From contig ONVK01000032.1 in NCBI GenBank assembly GCA_900321255.1, positions 1-54,184 of the forward strand: a stretch of DNA of 54,184 bases. The letters are read 5' to 3'. This stretch comes from an uncultured Lentisphaerota bacterium (GTDB lineage Bacteria > Verrucomicrobiota > Kiritimatiellia > RFP12 > UBA1067). Positions within the stretch are counted from its first letter, which is position 1; every line of letters begins with the position of its first letter. Positions 27,153-35,755 of the stretch are shown one piece after another. Under the pieces are notes generated by a model, which was not told the origin of the DNA, did no database searches, and worked only from the letters and a program-made list of their open reading frames with translations. A program made the translations under genes and the position numbers.

Positions 27153-29494
27153 CTGTTTTTCAACTCCCCTGCCCGTTTGAGCACCTGGTTCGACATCTCC
27201 TTCTTGCCGAGGCGGCGAAGGCACATTCCGTAGTTGAGGACCGCCGACGCGTCAGTCGGATGTATGACGACCATCGTCTCGTAGCATTTCGCCGCCGCGG
27301 CGACGTTGCCGACGGAAAGAAGCGCCCCCGCATTGCGCGACAGCCTGTCGAGCCTGTCGAGAAGCATAGGGTCGCGCGGATTCCTCAGCATCGCCCTCGC
27401 CCAGATTTCGGTGGCGTCGTCGGCCTTCCCCTCGGCGGCGACGAGATCGCCTTCGATGACGAGCCGGCGCACAACCTGCATGGAGCGTATCTCTGCGAGC
27501 GTGCGGCGGTAGATGTCGTCGTCTGTGTCTCCCTGCGAAACCCAGTCGAGCGGGGGAATGTCAGCCGTCACAAAGAACTCCGGGCGCACGACGACCGAAA
27601 GGTCGTTAGTTGTCGCGAACGCGCCGGAAACATCGGAGAGATTCCCGACGTAGCTCGCGAACACGTCCGAAAGAGCCGTCGCCCTCGCCTCGGCGAGCGC
27701 CTCGAACGCCACTTCCCGGGCGAAGACGTCCATCATCGCGTCAAGCTTGATCTTGCGCGGCTCCCGGCGGCCGACTATCATCCACTCGTCAGTGCTCGGC
27801 ATCCACAGGTGCGCGGATCTGCAGGGGAATGACTCGATGGCCGTCTTGAAGTCCGCCGCGCTCATGCCTTTCACGGCAAGTCTCCATGCAAGGACGCCGC
27901 TGTCTCCGGTCCGTTCAAGCGCCGCGTCGAGCTTTGCGGCGTCTGCCCTGCCAGCAAGAAAGACGATGTCGAACTTCGATTCAGCGGCTGCCTCCTCGTT
28001 CGAGACGCAGAGGACGCCGAACGAGGAGAGAAACGGCCTGAAGTCCTCGGCCTTTGCGTCGGCGCACAGAACCCGCGTCGCAGTGGGCTTCTCTATGGCC
28101 GCGATGCATGCCGCCGTTATCTTGACGGGGCGGAAGGAGTTTTCCTCCGGCTCGGCGGGAGGCTTTGCGCCGTCGTCGCCGCTCTTCCCGCAGCCGGCGG
28201 ACGCGGCGAAAAGCGCGATGGCGAGGCATGAGAGCGCCGCGCGTATCGCCGCGACGCACTTAGGCACGACGCCTTTGCGCCGGGCGACAGCCGAGGCCGC
28301 GCGCGCGCCGAGACCGCCGTCGTCGACAAAGACGCCTCTCACAAACTCCCCGAGCTCGTGAGCGTCCTTGACCTGCCTGATGGCGTCGGCGGCGAGGAGA
28401 TCGCTCATCACCGGGCGGAAGTTCTCGGTGTATGGACCGACGGCCGTCGGCTTGCCGCAGAGGCACGGCTCGATCATGTTCTGGCTGCCGTGTGCGCAGA
28501 GGGACTTGCCGACAAACACAACGTCTGAAATCCCGTAGAGCCCCATTAGCTCGCCCGTCGTGTCTGCGAGGTAGACGGGAGTGGGGGAGTGGAGGAGTGG
28601 AGGAGTGGAGGAGTCTTTTCTGCTACGGCGGACGCATGGGAAGCCGGCGGATTTGATGTTCTCCTCGACGGCGTCGGCTTTCTCGAAGTGGCGCGGCGCG
28701 ATGACGAGCTTGACTCCGTCAAGCGTCTTCAGAATGTCGAGCAGAACCTTGTCTTCGCCAGGCCACGTAGAGCCGCCGAGAAGAATGCGCCCCGGGCCTA
28801 CCCATTCGCGGAGTTCCTTCTCCTTGGCCTCGTTGCGGTGCGCCACGTCGAACTTGAAGCTCCCGGTGACTTCGACCTTCTTCTCCGGGGCGCCTGCGGC
28901 TTCAAGGCGCGAGGCGTCGAGATCGGATTGCGCGAAGATGCGCGTGAAGGACGAGAGGACGTCGCCGAAGAACCAGCGCCCGGCCCTGTAGCGCGGAGCG
29001 CTGCGGTCGCTCACGCGCGCATTTACGAGAAAGACCGGTATGCGGTAGCGTCGCGCGGTCCAGATGAAGTTCGGCCATATCTCGCTTTCGGTGAGGATTA
29101 TCGCGCGGGGGCGCGCGGTCTTGAGGGCGCTCTTCACGAAGTTGGGGAAGTCGAGCGGATTGTAAACGAGGATGTCGCGCTCGGAGACCTCCTTTTCCGC
29201 CATCTTCCAGCCGGTCGAGCTCGTCGTGGAGAAGACGAACCTGACGGATGGCTCCACCCTGCGCCATTCGCGCATGAGCTGCCCCGCGACCTGCACTTCG
29301 CCGACGGAAACTGCGTGCACCCAGACGGACCCGCCTTCAAGAAGCGCACCGCGCACCTTCTCGGGATACAGCGCGAACCTGTCGCCCATCCGCGCGGCGT
29401 ATCCGCCGCGCCTGAGCATGCGGACGAGGAAGCCGGGGAGAAGAAACGGATAGACGGCGGCGAACAGCAGGTTATAGACAACCTTCTTCAGCAT
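27149..29494 (-). CDS. waaA: Kdo transferase (WaaA/KdtA) fused to a lipoprotein-like, TPR-ending domain
   Basis: Residues 1-415 are a 3-deoxy-D-manno-octulosonic acid transferase, which adds Kdo to lipid IVA at the inner membrane. It has an N-terminal anchor, HAVSVGEVQVA with the catalytic Glu, LTESEIWPNF and FVGKSLCAHGSQNMIEPC. The frame then continues without a stop into a hydrophobic stretch SCLAIALFAASAGC that looks exactly like a lipobox (Cys435), and a 345-residue domain ending in tetratricopeptide-like helices (AAAKCYETMVVIHPTDASA). An internal GTG near VVPK could start a separate lipoprotein, or the protein is a true fusion with a periplasmic tail. An 8-nt repeat inserts STPPLLHSPTP-like residues at about 294-306. 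Confidence 0.85.
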   Translation of the reverse strand: MLKKVVYNLLFAAVYPFLLPGFLVRMLRRGGYAARMGDRFALYPEKVRGALLEGGSVWVHAVSVGEVQVAGQLMREWRRVEPSVRFVFSTTSSTGWKMAEKEVSERDILVYNPLDFPNFVKSALKTARPRAIILTESEIWPNFIWTARRYRIPVFLVNARVSDRSAPRYRAGRWFFGDVLSSFTRIFAQSDLDASRLEAAGAPEKKVEVTGSFKFDVAHRNEAKEKELREWVGPGRILLGGSTWPGEDKVLLDILKTLDGVKLVIAPRHFEKADAVEENIKSAGFPCVRRSRKDSSTPPLLHSPTPVYLADTTGELMGLYGISDVVFVGKSLCAHGSQNMIEPCLCGKPTAVGPYTENFRPVMSDLLAADAIRQVKDAHELGEFVRGVFVDDGGLGARAASAVARRKGVVPKCVAAIRAALSCLAIALFAASAGCGKSGDDGAKPPAEPEENSFRPVKITAACIAAIEKPTATRVLCADAKAEDFRPFLSSFGVLCVSNEEAAAESKFDIVFLAGRADAAKLDAALERTGDSGVLAWRLAVKGMSAADFKTAIESFPCRSAHLWMPSTDEWMIVGRREPRKIKLDAMMDVFAREVAFEALAEARATALSDVFASYVGNLSDVSGAFATTNDLSVVVRPEFFVTADIPPLDWVSQGDTDDDIYRRTLAEIRSMQVVRRLVIEGDLVAAEGKADDATEIWARAMLRNPRDPMLLDRLDRLSRNAGALLSVGNVAAAAKCYETMVVIHPTDASAVLNYGMCLRRLGKKEMSNQVLKRAGELKNR
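28577..28616. repeat. Octanucleotide tandem repeat inside the waaA homologue
   Basis: Five 8-nt units of consensus RGGAGTGG lie in tandem. On the coding strand they encode a Ser/Thr/Pro/Leu/His stretch (SSTPPLLHSPTP) between the two Rossmann-like lobes, keeping the frame. Confidence 0.8.
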
Positions 29495-29510
29495 CGCGCC
29501 TCTCGCCGTC

Positions 29511-30122
29511 TCAGACCTCGGTGTTCGCGGGGATGCTCTCCCTGACGCCTGCGCCGCAGTTCACGACGGAGCCGGCGCCGATGGTGATCCACGGCATGGT
29601 CGAGGCGTTGGCGAAGAAGGATACGTCGTTCTCGACCTTCACGCCCGACGCAACCACGGTCCCGGGTCCCATGTTGACGAAGTCGCCGAGGCGGGCGTCA
29701 TGGCAGACGACTGCATTCGCGCCGACGATGACGAAACGTCCGAGCTCCGCGCCGACCTGCACCACCGCGCCCGCGGCGATGAACGCGCCCTCGAGGAAGT
29801 CGGTAGTCGGGGAAATCTGGGCCTTGGGGTCGATGATCGCCGGGAAGTCGTGGCCGCGAAGCCTCTTGGCGATGTCGGCGCGCTTCGAGTTCTTGCCGAC
29901 CGCGATGAAGACAGACGCGCCGGGATAGTCGCGCGACGCCTCCTCGATCGTGCCGAGAATCGGGAAGCCCTCGAAATTGTCGCCCTTCTTCCACTTGGGA
30001 TCGTCGTCGGCGTAGCCGATGATGTTCCACTGCGGCTGCTGGGAAAGCGCGTTGATGCGCTCAACGGTCCAGATCGCCTCGCGGCCAAAGCCGCCCGCAC
30101 CTACGATGAAAAGGTCTCTCAT
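29511..30122 (-). CDS. NeuD/PglD-like sugar O- or N-acetyltransferase (left-handed beta-helix)
   Basis: The 203-residue protein has an N-terminal nucleotide-binding-like part (DLFIVGAGGFGREAIWTVE, ILGTIEEASRDYPGASVFIA) and a C-terminal hexapeptide-repeat helix (AFIAAGAVVQVGAELGRFV). The expected catalytic His lies in VVCHDARLGDFVNMGPG. Such enzymes acetylate nucleotide sugars for surface glycans. AAGGAG sits about 10 nt before the ATG and TGGTATAAT 30 nt upstream. It is divergent from the sugar transferase at 30182, and together they suggest a small surface-polysaccharide locus. Confidence 0.85.
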   Translation of the reverse strand: MRDLFIVGAGGFGREAIWTVERINALSQQPQWNIIGYADDDPKWKKGDNFEGFPILGTIEEASRDYPGASVFIAVGKNSKRADIAKRLRGHDFPAIIDPKAQISPTTDFLEGAFIAAGAVVQVGAELGRFVIVGANAVVCHDARLGDFVNMGPGTVVASGVKVENDVSFFANASTMPWITIGAGSVVNCGAGVRESIPANTEV

Positions 30123-30152
30123 TTCGATTTATCTCCTTAAACGTGTGGGTAG

Positions 30153-30158
30153 ATTATA
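30153..30158 (-). promoter_or_regulatory. Extended -10 (TGGTATAAT) of the acetyltransferase gene
   Basis: Minus-strand TATGGTATAAT lies 30 nt before the ATG with a Shine-Dalgarno in between. It lies back-to-back with the plus-strand TATAAT at 30170, 11 bp apart. Confidence 0.65.
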
Positions 30159-30169
30159 CCATAATTTGC

Positions 30170-30175
30170 TATAAT
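30170..30175 (+). promoter_or_regulatory. TATAAT -10 element, leaderless GTG start of the sugar transferase
   Basis: Plus-strand TGCTATAAT ends 6 nt before GTG 30182. The intervening bases cannot hold a ribosome site, so initiation on a leaderless GTG is likely. Confidence 0.65.
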
Positions 30176-30181
30176 AGTGCC

Positions 30182-30748
30182 GTGAAAAGAGTGCTCGAAT
30201 CTATGGCAGTCATCCTGGCGGCCCCGCTGTGGGTTCCGCTCTCCGCGCTTGTCGCGCTCGCGATACTGGCCATTGACGGGCGTCCCGTCCTGTTTCGCCA
30301 GGAGCGCGCGGGGAAAGGCGGCCGCGTCTTCTCCATGCTCAAGTTCCGCACGATGCGCGGCGGCGAAGGCTCGGACGCCGAGCGTCTGACGCGGCTCGGG
30401 CGGTTCCTGCGCGCGACTTCCCTAGACGAGTTGCCGCAGCTTCTGCACGTCCTGTCCGGCAAGATGTCCCTCGTCGGGCCTCGGCCGCTCCCCTCAAAGT
30501 ACCTTCCGCGCTACTCTCCCGAGCAGGCGCGCCGCCACGAAGTCCGTCCAGGCATCACCGGCTGGGCTCAGGTGAACGGCCGCAACGCCCTTTCGTGGGA
30601 GGACAAGTTCCGCCTGGACGTCTGGTATGTCGACAACCGCACTCTTCTCCTCGACCTCAAGATCCTCTTCCTCACCGTCTTCAAGACGGCGAGCCGGGAC
30701 GGCATAAACCATCCCGGCTCAGACACGATGGACGAATTCCTCGGCTAA
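30182..30748 (+). CDS. Undecaprenyl-phosphate sugar-1-phosphate transferase (WcaJ/PglC type)
   Basis: GTG 30182 gives a 188-residue bacterial sugar transferase. It has a single membrane-embedded hairpin (LAAPLWVPLSALVALAILA), then RPVLFRQERAGKGGRVFSML, KFRTMRGGEG, LGRFLRATSLDELPQL, MSLVGPRPLPSKY, RPGITGWAQVNGRN and a terminal YVDNRTLLLDLKILFLTVF. All are signatures of the PglC-like core. It starts surface glycan synthesis by moving a sugar phosphate onto the lipid carrier at the cytoplasmic face. Its short length matches the monotopic PglC type rather than the long WcaJ type. No gene follows for 88 nt. Confidence 0.94.
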   Translation: MKRVLESMAVILAAPLWVPLSALVALAILAIDGRPVLFRQERAGKGGRVFSMLKFRTMRGGEGSDAERLTRLGRFLRATSLDELPQLLHVLSGKMSLVGPRPLPSKYLPRYSPEQARRHEVRPGITGWAQVNGRNALSWEDKFRLDVWYVDNRTLLLDLKILFLTVFKTASRDGINHPGSDTMDEFLG

Positions 30749-30836
30749 TCAGCGGCTCCTACTCGTCGCTCTTGCCAACCCGTGTCGCGGTTGATCGCTG
30801 CATCAGTCCACACGAAGCGGTAGAATATAGTTGATA

Positions 30837-31568
30837 TTACTTCGTCGCCAAGCATAAGTTTTCCATTCTCACCGCGCCCTGCCACCGCAAAACCTGAATA
30901 TGGCACAGGCCACCACCATCGGCTCGCATCTTAAGCATCTCGTCCTCAAGCCCTTTGACCTGTCTATCAATGACGCCCTTCTCGGACAGTAACGTGTCAG
31001 GCACAATCTCTCCCCTCGCACGCAGAGATGCAATACGGCCCGATAGATCGTCTGCCTGCTTGCGCATTTTCTCAAGCGAACCCGACACCTGATGTGTCGC
31101 CTGTGCCATGCGACCCTCGCAAGAAGAAACATCCCACGCCCGGAGACAAGAAAAGTAGGCGTCCAGCATTCCATTCGCAAGCTCGGCAGATGGCGCGACT
31201 ATTGAAAGCCGCAGGACAGGGATTGGGCGACCGACAATAGCAAGCGAAGCTGATGCAGCTATGTCCGCAAGGTCAGATGTCGCAAAACGCGTCTCTGGAT
31301 GTGCCCTACGGTAAGCTTCTACAACTCCAATGACAAAATCGTCGGTGCGCATTTCCCGCAATCCATGAACCATGTCTTCCGCTCCTGGCCCCGACCAATC
31401 TGGCTGGATCACCTCTCCGACCTCATTAGTTGACACGGGGCTATGCCAATATGCAAACAGGCATTCGGCACAATAGACATCTTGAGCTTTGGGGCGCCTA
31501 CAAACGAAGAAGGCAATAGCAACCATAATTGCAATACCTATAATAGTCGCAATCGTCACTCGTTTCAT
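30837..31568 (-). CDS. Single-pass membrane protein, possibly Wzz-like, family uncertain
   Basis: The 243-residue protein has an N-terminal membrane helix (IATIIGIAIMVAIAFFV) followed by a CAEC pair. Its middle region (LSIVAPSAELANGMLDAYFS) resembles the pre-coil segment of polysaccharide chain-length regulators. A coiled coil follows (SGSLEKMRKQADDLSGRIAS), but there is no second membrane helix near the C-terminus, so a normal Wzz is excluded. AAAGGAG lies 7 nt before the ATG, 12 nt after the stop of the 866-residue gene, so the two form an operon. Its base composition is visibly less GC-rich than its neighbours. Confidence 0.55.
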   Translation of the reverse strand: MKRVTIATIIGIAIMVAIAFFVCRRPKAQDVYCAECLFAYWHSPVSTNEVGEVIQPDWSGPGAEDMVHGLREMRTDDFVIGVVEAYRRAHPETRFATSDLADIAASASLAIVGRPIPVLRLSIVAPSAELANGMLDAYFSCLRAWDVSSCEGRMAQATHQVSGSLEKMRKQADDLSGRIASLRARGEIVPDTLLSEKGVIDRQVKGLEDEMLKMRADGGGLCHIQVLRWQGAVRMENLCLATK

Positions 31569-31580
31569 GTCGGCACTCCT

Positions 31581-34181
31581 TTAATGATTGACAATAACGC
31601 CGTCAAGACGGATCACATCATTTGTTGTTCTTGAAATTCCATGGTCAAACTTGCTGATTGTAACTGTACCGTTCTCTGTCATAGTAAAAATCTGCAAATA
31701 CGATTCGGACGCGGCAATTCGGCGACGCAATGTCTCCAAACTGTTCCTTGGCCAGGAATACTGCTCGTCTGCAAAGCGCTGATACCATGCCACAGGTATT
31801 TTCCAACGCATTACTCCATCAGACCATGGCGGATACCTTACATTTGCAAAAGCGTTATCAATCGTCCATCGATTTCCTTGCTTGACATGATTCCACCACC
31901 CCGCTTGAGCATCCAATGTGTGAGAAAGCTCCCCGTTGAAATTCGTGCTGGCATAATATCCTGTCGGCGGAATGACCTCATTACACGGCTCCTCAACCAT
32001 GTCAATCCCCTGAAAAGAAACTGTCATGGGAAGAACATAAAGGTCAAGATTCATGCCAAACCCACCTGCGACGCCTATCGCACCATGAAATCCATCCCAC
32101 TCAACATGTCTGCACACTATATTCGTTGGCTCCATCAATGCGAGTTCCGGTCTATATTCCGCACCGCAGCAAGAGGCACGAAGATTCGGAACTTCAGCCG
32201 CAACATAAGAAAACTCCAATACACAATCGCAGTCGTCTCCTACGAGCAAACTGTTGTTGTATTCAAGTCCGACAATATCCCATGACACACTTGACGACTG
32301 TGGAAGATGCTTGCACTTGACCTTCTCCCCGACCCCGTAGACATGCCGGTTCGTGCGGGGATTCTCTGGCGCCTCCCAGACCGCGGCAAGCTCAAGCCGA
32401 ATTGATGTCATAACGCATTCGTTCGTCGAAATGTCGCTGGTGTCGCAGTCTGCTATTGTCGCAGTCACCACAATATCATCAGCCGTCGCGCTCGCCGCCG
32501 CCCCTTCGTAGACAATCGCATAAGAAACCTGTGTATCTGCTGGAACAGCTACAGACGCAGCAGGAAGATCAGGGCCGGAAATGCGCGTCAGCTTTACGAG
32601 GTTAGAGGACGCGACCGATAGCGTCCCTCCATTCGGACCACCATAGGCGACAACATTGAGCCGTGTGCGCGTCGAACGTCTCGCAACCCATTCCCCCGGC
32701 AGATTCTCGTAGGCATCCTCAAAGATGACCGCCGACTTCGAGAATGAAGCCGAGACGGACGCGGCGAGAGGCGCGGAGGACGGCTCCCACTTCGGGCCCG
32801 TTCCGTCGTAATGGCATCCGCACAGGCAGCTCGTCGCCGGAAGCCTGTAGCCCTCGTAGGAATACTGCCCTTCCACGGCGCAACCGCAGCATGTGCAGTC
32901 CATCGGACAGTTCCACGTGAAAGTGTCGCCGCTTCCGCTGATTGAGCAGTGGCATTGCGCAGACGACCACAGGAAAACGCCGCCGAGATTCAACGGCACG
33001 ACGGACATCGTAAACGGATTGCCATCCGACGCGGAGATCGTCACTGGGCGGCGCACGTAAATCTGGTGCACCACGCCGCGCATCTGCCATACTTCCGTAT
33101 CGGAATCGGACACTCCGACGACGGCAAACGGCCAGTCCGACGAAATAGTGTATGTCTTGCCTATCAGGATCAGCACCTCGTTAGTCTCGCCTGATTTCGC
33201 CATAAAGCACGGGTCGGGGTAGTTGCAGGGCTTGTCACCCGCAAATGTCACGAGGGCGTCTGGACCAGTAGCGACGACACTGACAGTGCAATATGCGTTC
33301 GTGTTCGCGCCAGCGGGAAGGATGTTTGAGGGCCCGAAGAAGTCGCCGTCGCACACAAGTGGGTTCAAGTCGATGTCGTTGGCGATTCCGTCACCGTCCC
33401 AGTCGTCGGGGTTGACGCGGCGGCAGACCGTCTCGACCTCGTTTGAGCGCGTTACGAAGTCACCATTCGGCCAAAGGACGATCTGGGCATTGATGGGGCA
33501 GTTTGTGTCGCCGCCGAGGAAGAAGTTCTCCCATGTGAGAATGCGGCTGCCGTCGCCGCCGTCAAGCCGCCAAAACCGGCTTTGCCCCGGCACGGCGGAC
33601 ATTGGAACGCCGACGGCACAAATCTCGTGCGCGGTGTCTCGCGGTATTGGACGGATGCGACCGTCGATAAAATACCAGAACGACGAAAATGCCGTGCCGT
33701 TCGTGCCGAGCGGGAAGCTCCAATCGCCAAAGTCGATGCGATTGTTCCCAAACGACGAAGCCGCGCCGTGGACGTGCCAGTTCCCGACAAGCGCAGCGTT
33801 TGTCGGCATTTCGTATGAGAAGTTTTCGTTCGTCGTGACGCCCTCAACTCTCCACCCGCGAGCGATGTCGTCGCTTGTTGTCTGGACATGATTAACAAGA
33901 TTTACAAGATTACCCTCACCAACAAATCCTGTTAATCCTGGAAATCCTGTCTGCGAAAGCCCGCCCTGCATCATCTGCGGCAACGGCGAACTCATGTTCG
34001 GCGGCACATTGTTCGTCTTCTGCGCGGCAAGGGTTGTGACAATCGCAACAGCGGCAAAGGCAAGCCTAAACGAACGCGGCAAACCGCGAAGCGCGCGAAA
34101 GCCAAATACGGCGGCGCAGGCAAACGCAATGGCAAGCATCGCCATTACGGTGCAATAGCCGATATAGAACCAATCTACCAT
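31581..34181 (-). CDS. Large membrane-anchored Cys-rich protein of unknown function
   Basis: ATG 34181 gives 866 residues (a GTG one codon upstream is an alternative). Two hydrophobic segments lie within the first 55 residues (WFYIGYCTVMAMLAIAFACA, then LAFAAVAIVTTLAA). A domain with WHVHGAASSFGNNRIDFGDW, FWYFIDGRIRPIPRDTAHE and WENFFLGGDTNCPINAQI follows. An Asp-rich loop DWDGDGIANDIDLNP (about 258-273) looks like a calcium site. Ten Cys fall within about 50 residues near 409-456 (CHC, CTCC, CLCGCH), suggesting metal binding or disulfides. I do not recognise a characterised family. A 9-nt repeat array is embedded at residues 77-99. The gene has its own TGGTATAAT about 75 nt upstream and is followed by the single-pass protein. 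The 3' half is less GC-rich, hinting at transfer. Confidence 0.7.
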   Translation of the reverse strand: MVDWFYIGYCTVMAMLAIAFACAAVFGFRALRGLPRSFRLAFAAVAIVTTLAAQKTNNVPPNMSSPLPQMMQGGLSQTGFPGLTGFVGEGNLVNLVNHVQTTSDDIARGWRVEGVTTNENFSYEMPTNAALVGNWHVHGAASSFGNNRIDFGDWSFPLGTNGTAFSSFWYFIDGRIRPIPRDTAHEICAVGVPMSAVPGQSRFWRLDGGDGSRILTWENFFLGGDTNCPINAQIVLWPNGDFVTRSNEVETVCRRVNPDDWDGDGIANDIDLNPLVCDGDFFGPSNILPAGANTNAYCTVSVVATGPDALVTFAGDKPCNYPDPCFMAKSGETNEVLILIGKTYTISSDWPFAVVGVSDSDTEVWQMRGVVHQIYVRRPVTISASDGNPFTMSVVPLNLGGVFLWSSAQCHCSISGSGDTFTWNCPMDCTCCGCAVEGQYSYEGYRLPATSCLCGCHYDGTGPKWEPSSAPLAASVSASFSKSAVIFEDAYENLPGEWVARRSTRTRLNVVAYGGPNGGTLSVASSNLVKLTRISGPDLPAASVAVPADTQVSYAIVYEGAAASATADDIVVTATIADCDTSDISTNECVMTSIRLELAAVWEAPENPRTNRHVYGVGEKVKCKHLPQSSSVSWDIVGLEYNNSLLVGDDCDCVLEFSYVAAEVPNLRASCCGAEYRPELALMEPTNIVCRHVEWDGFHGAIGVAGGFGMNLDLYVLPMTVSFQGIDMVEEPCNEVIPPTGYYASTNFNGELSHTLDAQAGWWNHVKQGNRWTIDNAFANVRYPPWSDGVMRWKIPVAWYQRFADEQYSWPRNSLETLRRRIAASESYLQIFTMTENGTVTISKFDHGISRTTNDVIRLDGVIVNH
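33887..33953. repeat. Nonanucleotide repeat (CAGGATTWA-like), inverted pair, inside the Cys-rich protein gene
   Basis: Two 9-nt-period arrays face each other: GATTAACAA-GATTTACAA-GATTA on the plus strand, and the complement of CAGGATTTC-CAGGATTAA-CAGGATTT, separated by about 10 nt. They keep the frame (nine is divisible by three) and encode GFPGLTGF- and LVNLVN-like residues. Confidence 0.75.
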
Positions 34182-34255
34182 CACAGAATCCTGATATCAA
34201 AGCGGAGAAGGAGAGAAGCAATACAACGATTGACACAACCCCCTTCACACCGCAC

Positions 34256-34261
34256 ATTATA
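34256..34261 (-). promoter_or_regulatory. Extended -10 (TTTTGGTATAAT) of the Cys-rich protein operon
   Basis: Minus-strand TTTTGGTATAAT lies 74 nt before ATG 34181, giving a leader of about 65 nt that ends with AGGA near the start codon. Confidence 0.6.
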
Positions 34262-34513
34262 CCAAAATCATCTGCACCATATCCGTCACAACAAGATTAT
34301 GGCGCGGACGAAATCGCGACGGATTTGCGCGGGAAAGCGGAGGGGGTGTTTCGGCGCAATGCGACGCGACGGCGAAAAAGACGGAAGCGACCCGATTTCG
34401 ACGCGTCGTCATTTTGCCGAGAGGCTTGACGGCACTGGCAAAATGTGAAAGACCGCGAAATCGACCTCCGCTTCCGCGCCGCCGATGCGGCGCAAAGGGA
34501 AATTACGCCAACC
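34262..34513. other. Intergenic stretch without a convincing gene; GC-rich hairpin at 34478-34495
   Basis: No convincing coding region is present. A 49-codon plus-strand frame from ATG 34302 is Arg/Lys-rich, has no ribosome site and looks spurious. GCGCCGC and GCGGCGC form a 7-bp stem with a 4-nt loop 19 nt after the lipoprotein stop; it may end the long cysS operon but lacks a T-run. Confidence 0.5.
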
Positions 34514-35710
34514 TCAGCGCTGCGGCGGCTGGGGGCGCGGAGGGATGGCGAGGCCGGGCTGCATCTTCTCAAAGCAGAGCTCGCGCCATTCGACCATGGG
34601 CTTCGGCGCCTGTTCCTCCTCGACGTTCTCGCCCTCCGGCTTCTCCGCGGGCTTGCCGTCCTCTTCGCCGACCTGGGCAGGCGGCGGGAAGGCAATGTCG
34701 AGGCGCACGTCGTATATGTCGTTCGACGAGGACGCTCCCATGATCGTGTATCCAGAGGGGTCGTCCTCTGTCGTCGGCTCCCCCTCGAACGCGACTCCCG
34801 TCGCGGCGGCGAGCGGATCGACCTTCGCCTTCCAGAACTCGAGCTTGTTCGTCACAGACGACGCGTCGCATGCACCAGTGAGGACGTAGGCCTTGCGTCC
34901 GTCATCCGCGTCGAACTCCCTCGAACCCTCGCCAAGAAGAGCAAGGCCCTTCTCGGCGCGTATCTTCTCGACGGCCTCGTGGTTCTTCTTGACGACTTCC
35001 GCCTTCTCCGCCCTCCACGCGACCATAGCCTTGCGGTACTTGTAGTCCGCCAGGCGCTCGGCCTGGGCCTCGACAGGCTCCCACTGGCCGCAGCCGGTGC
35101 GGCACTTGTCGTTTATGTCGAGCATGCAGGACCACGTTCCGTCGGGCTTCTGGCCGACGATGCACATCACGCGCAGACGCACGTACTCGGCGACCCAGCA
35201 CTTGTCGAAATCGTGAAACTTCTTCGGCGAGAACTTGTCGGCGATCGCCTTGCGCGTCTCGTCGAGCGCCTTGAGTGCGCCGGCTTCGTCGGAGTAGTAC
35301 GACGAGAAATACGTCTCGCTCGTCTCCCAGACGTTCTTGTCCTCGTTCCAGTGCGAGATGAAGCCGTTCACGCCCTCTCGTCCGAAGTTCGAGGACTTCT
35401 TCGTCCACATGACGAACCAGGGTTCCTCGGTGGACTTCTCGTATCCTTCGGGCGCCTTCTCCAGCGGCTCTCCCGGCGCGATGACGCCAGCCGCCGCAAT
35501 CAGGGCCGTCTCGTCTGGGCTCATCGGATATTCCTCGCAGACGCTCAGGACGCGCGCGGGGACCCAGTTCGTGACGCCGAGTCCCGTCGTGAAGAACATC
35601 TTGTCGTCGTCGGCGAGGTCTGTGCCCTTGTAGCCGAAGCGTTCCGCCTCGTTCTTAAAGCATCCTGCGAACAATGCCGCCATCGCTGCGGCCATCATCA
35701 GTTTTTTCAT
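34514..35710 (-). CDS. Predicted lipoprotein of unknown function
   Basis: The 398-residue protein has the lipoprotein signal MKKLMMAAAMAALFAGC. An N-terminal region with FFTTGLGVTNWVPARVLSVC and HWNEDKNVWETSETYFSSYY is followed by a Cys-containing segment (CMLDINDKCRTGCGQW), a Lys/Ala/Glu helix and a Pro/Glu-rich C-terminus ending IPPRPQPPQR. I do not recognise a family. GGAG lies 8 nt upstream of the ATG. It follows dapL by 45 nt and is the last gene of the operon that starts at cysS. Confidence 0.7.
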   Translation of the reverse strand: MKKLMMAAAMAALFAGCFKNEAERFGYKGTDLADDDKMFFTTGLGVTNWVPARVLSVCEEYPMSPDETALIAAAGVIAPGEPLEKAPEGYEKSTEEPWFVMWTKKSSNFGREGVNGFISHWNEDKNVWETSETYFSSYYSDEAGALKALDETRKAIADKFSPKKFHDFDKCWVAEYVRLRVMCIVGQKPDGTWSCMLDINDKCRTGCGQWEPVEAQAERLADYKYRKAMVAWRAEKAEVVKKNHEAVEKIRAEKGLALLGEGSREFDADDGRKAYVLTGACDASSVTNKLEFWKAKVDPLAAATGVAFEGEPTTEDDPSGYTIMGASSSNDIYDVRLDIAFPPPAQVGEEDGKPAEKPEGENVEEEQAPKPMVEWRELCFEKMQPGLAIPPRPQPPQR

Positions 35711-35755
35711 TTGGTTTTCTCCGTGTGGTGTTGAATCTTGCTGTTTGGTAATCTG

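Noticed and set aside
34066..34257. 63-codon minus-strand frame with a hydrophobic start overlapping the Cys-rich protein gene
   Set aside because: Its ATG overlaps the TATAAT box, so it would not be in the transcript, and the C-terminal half shadows the larger gene.
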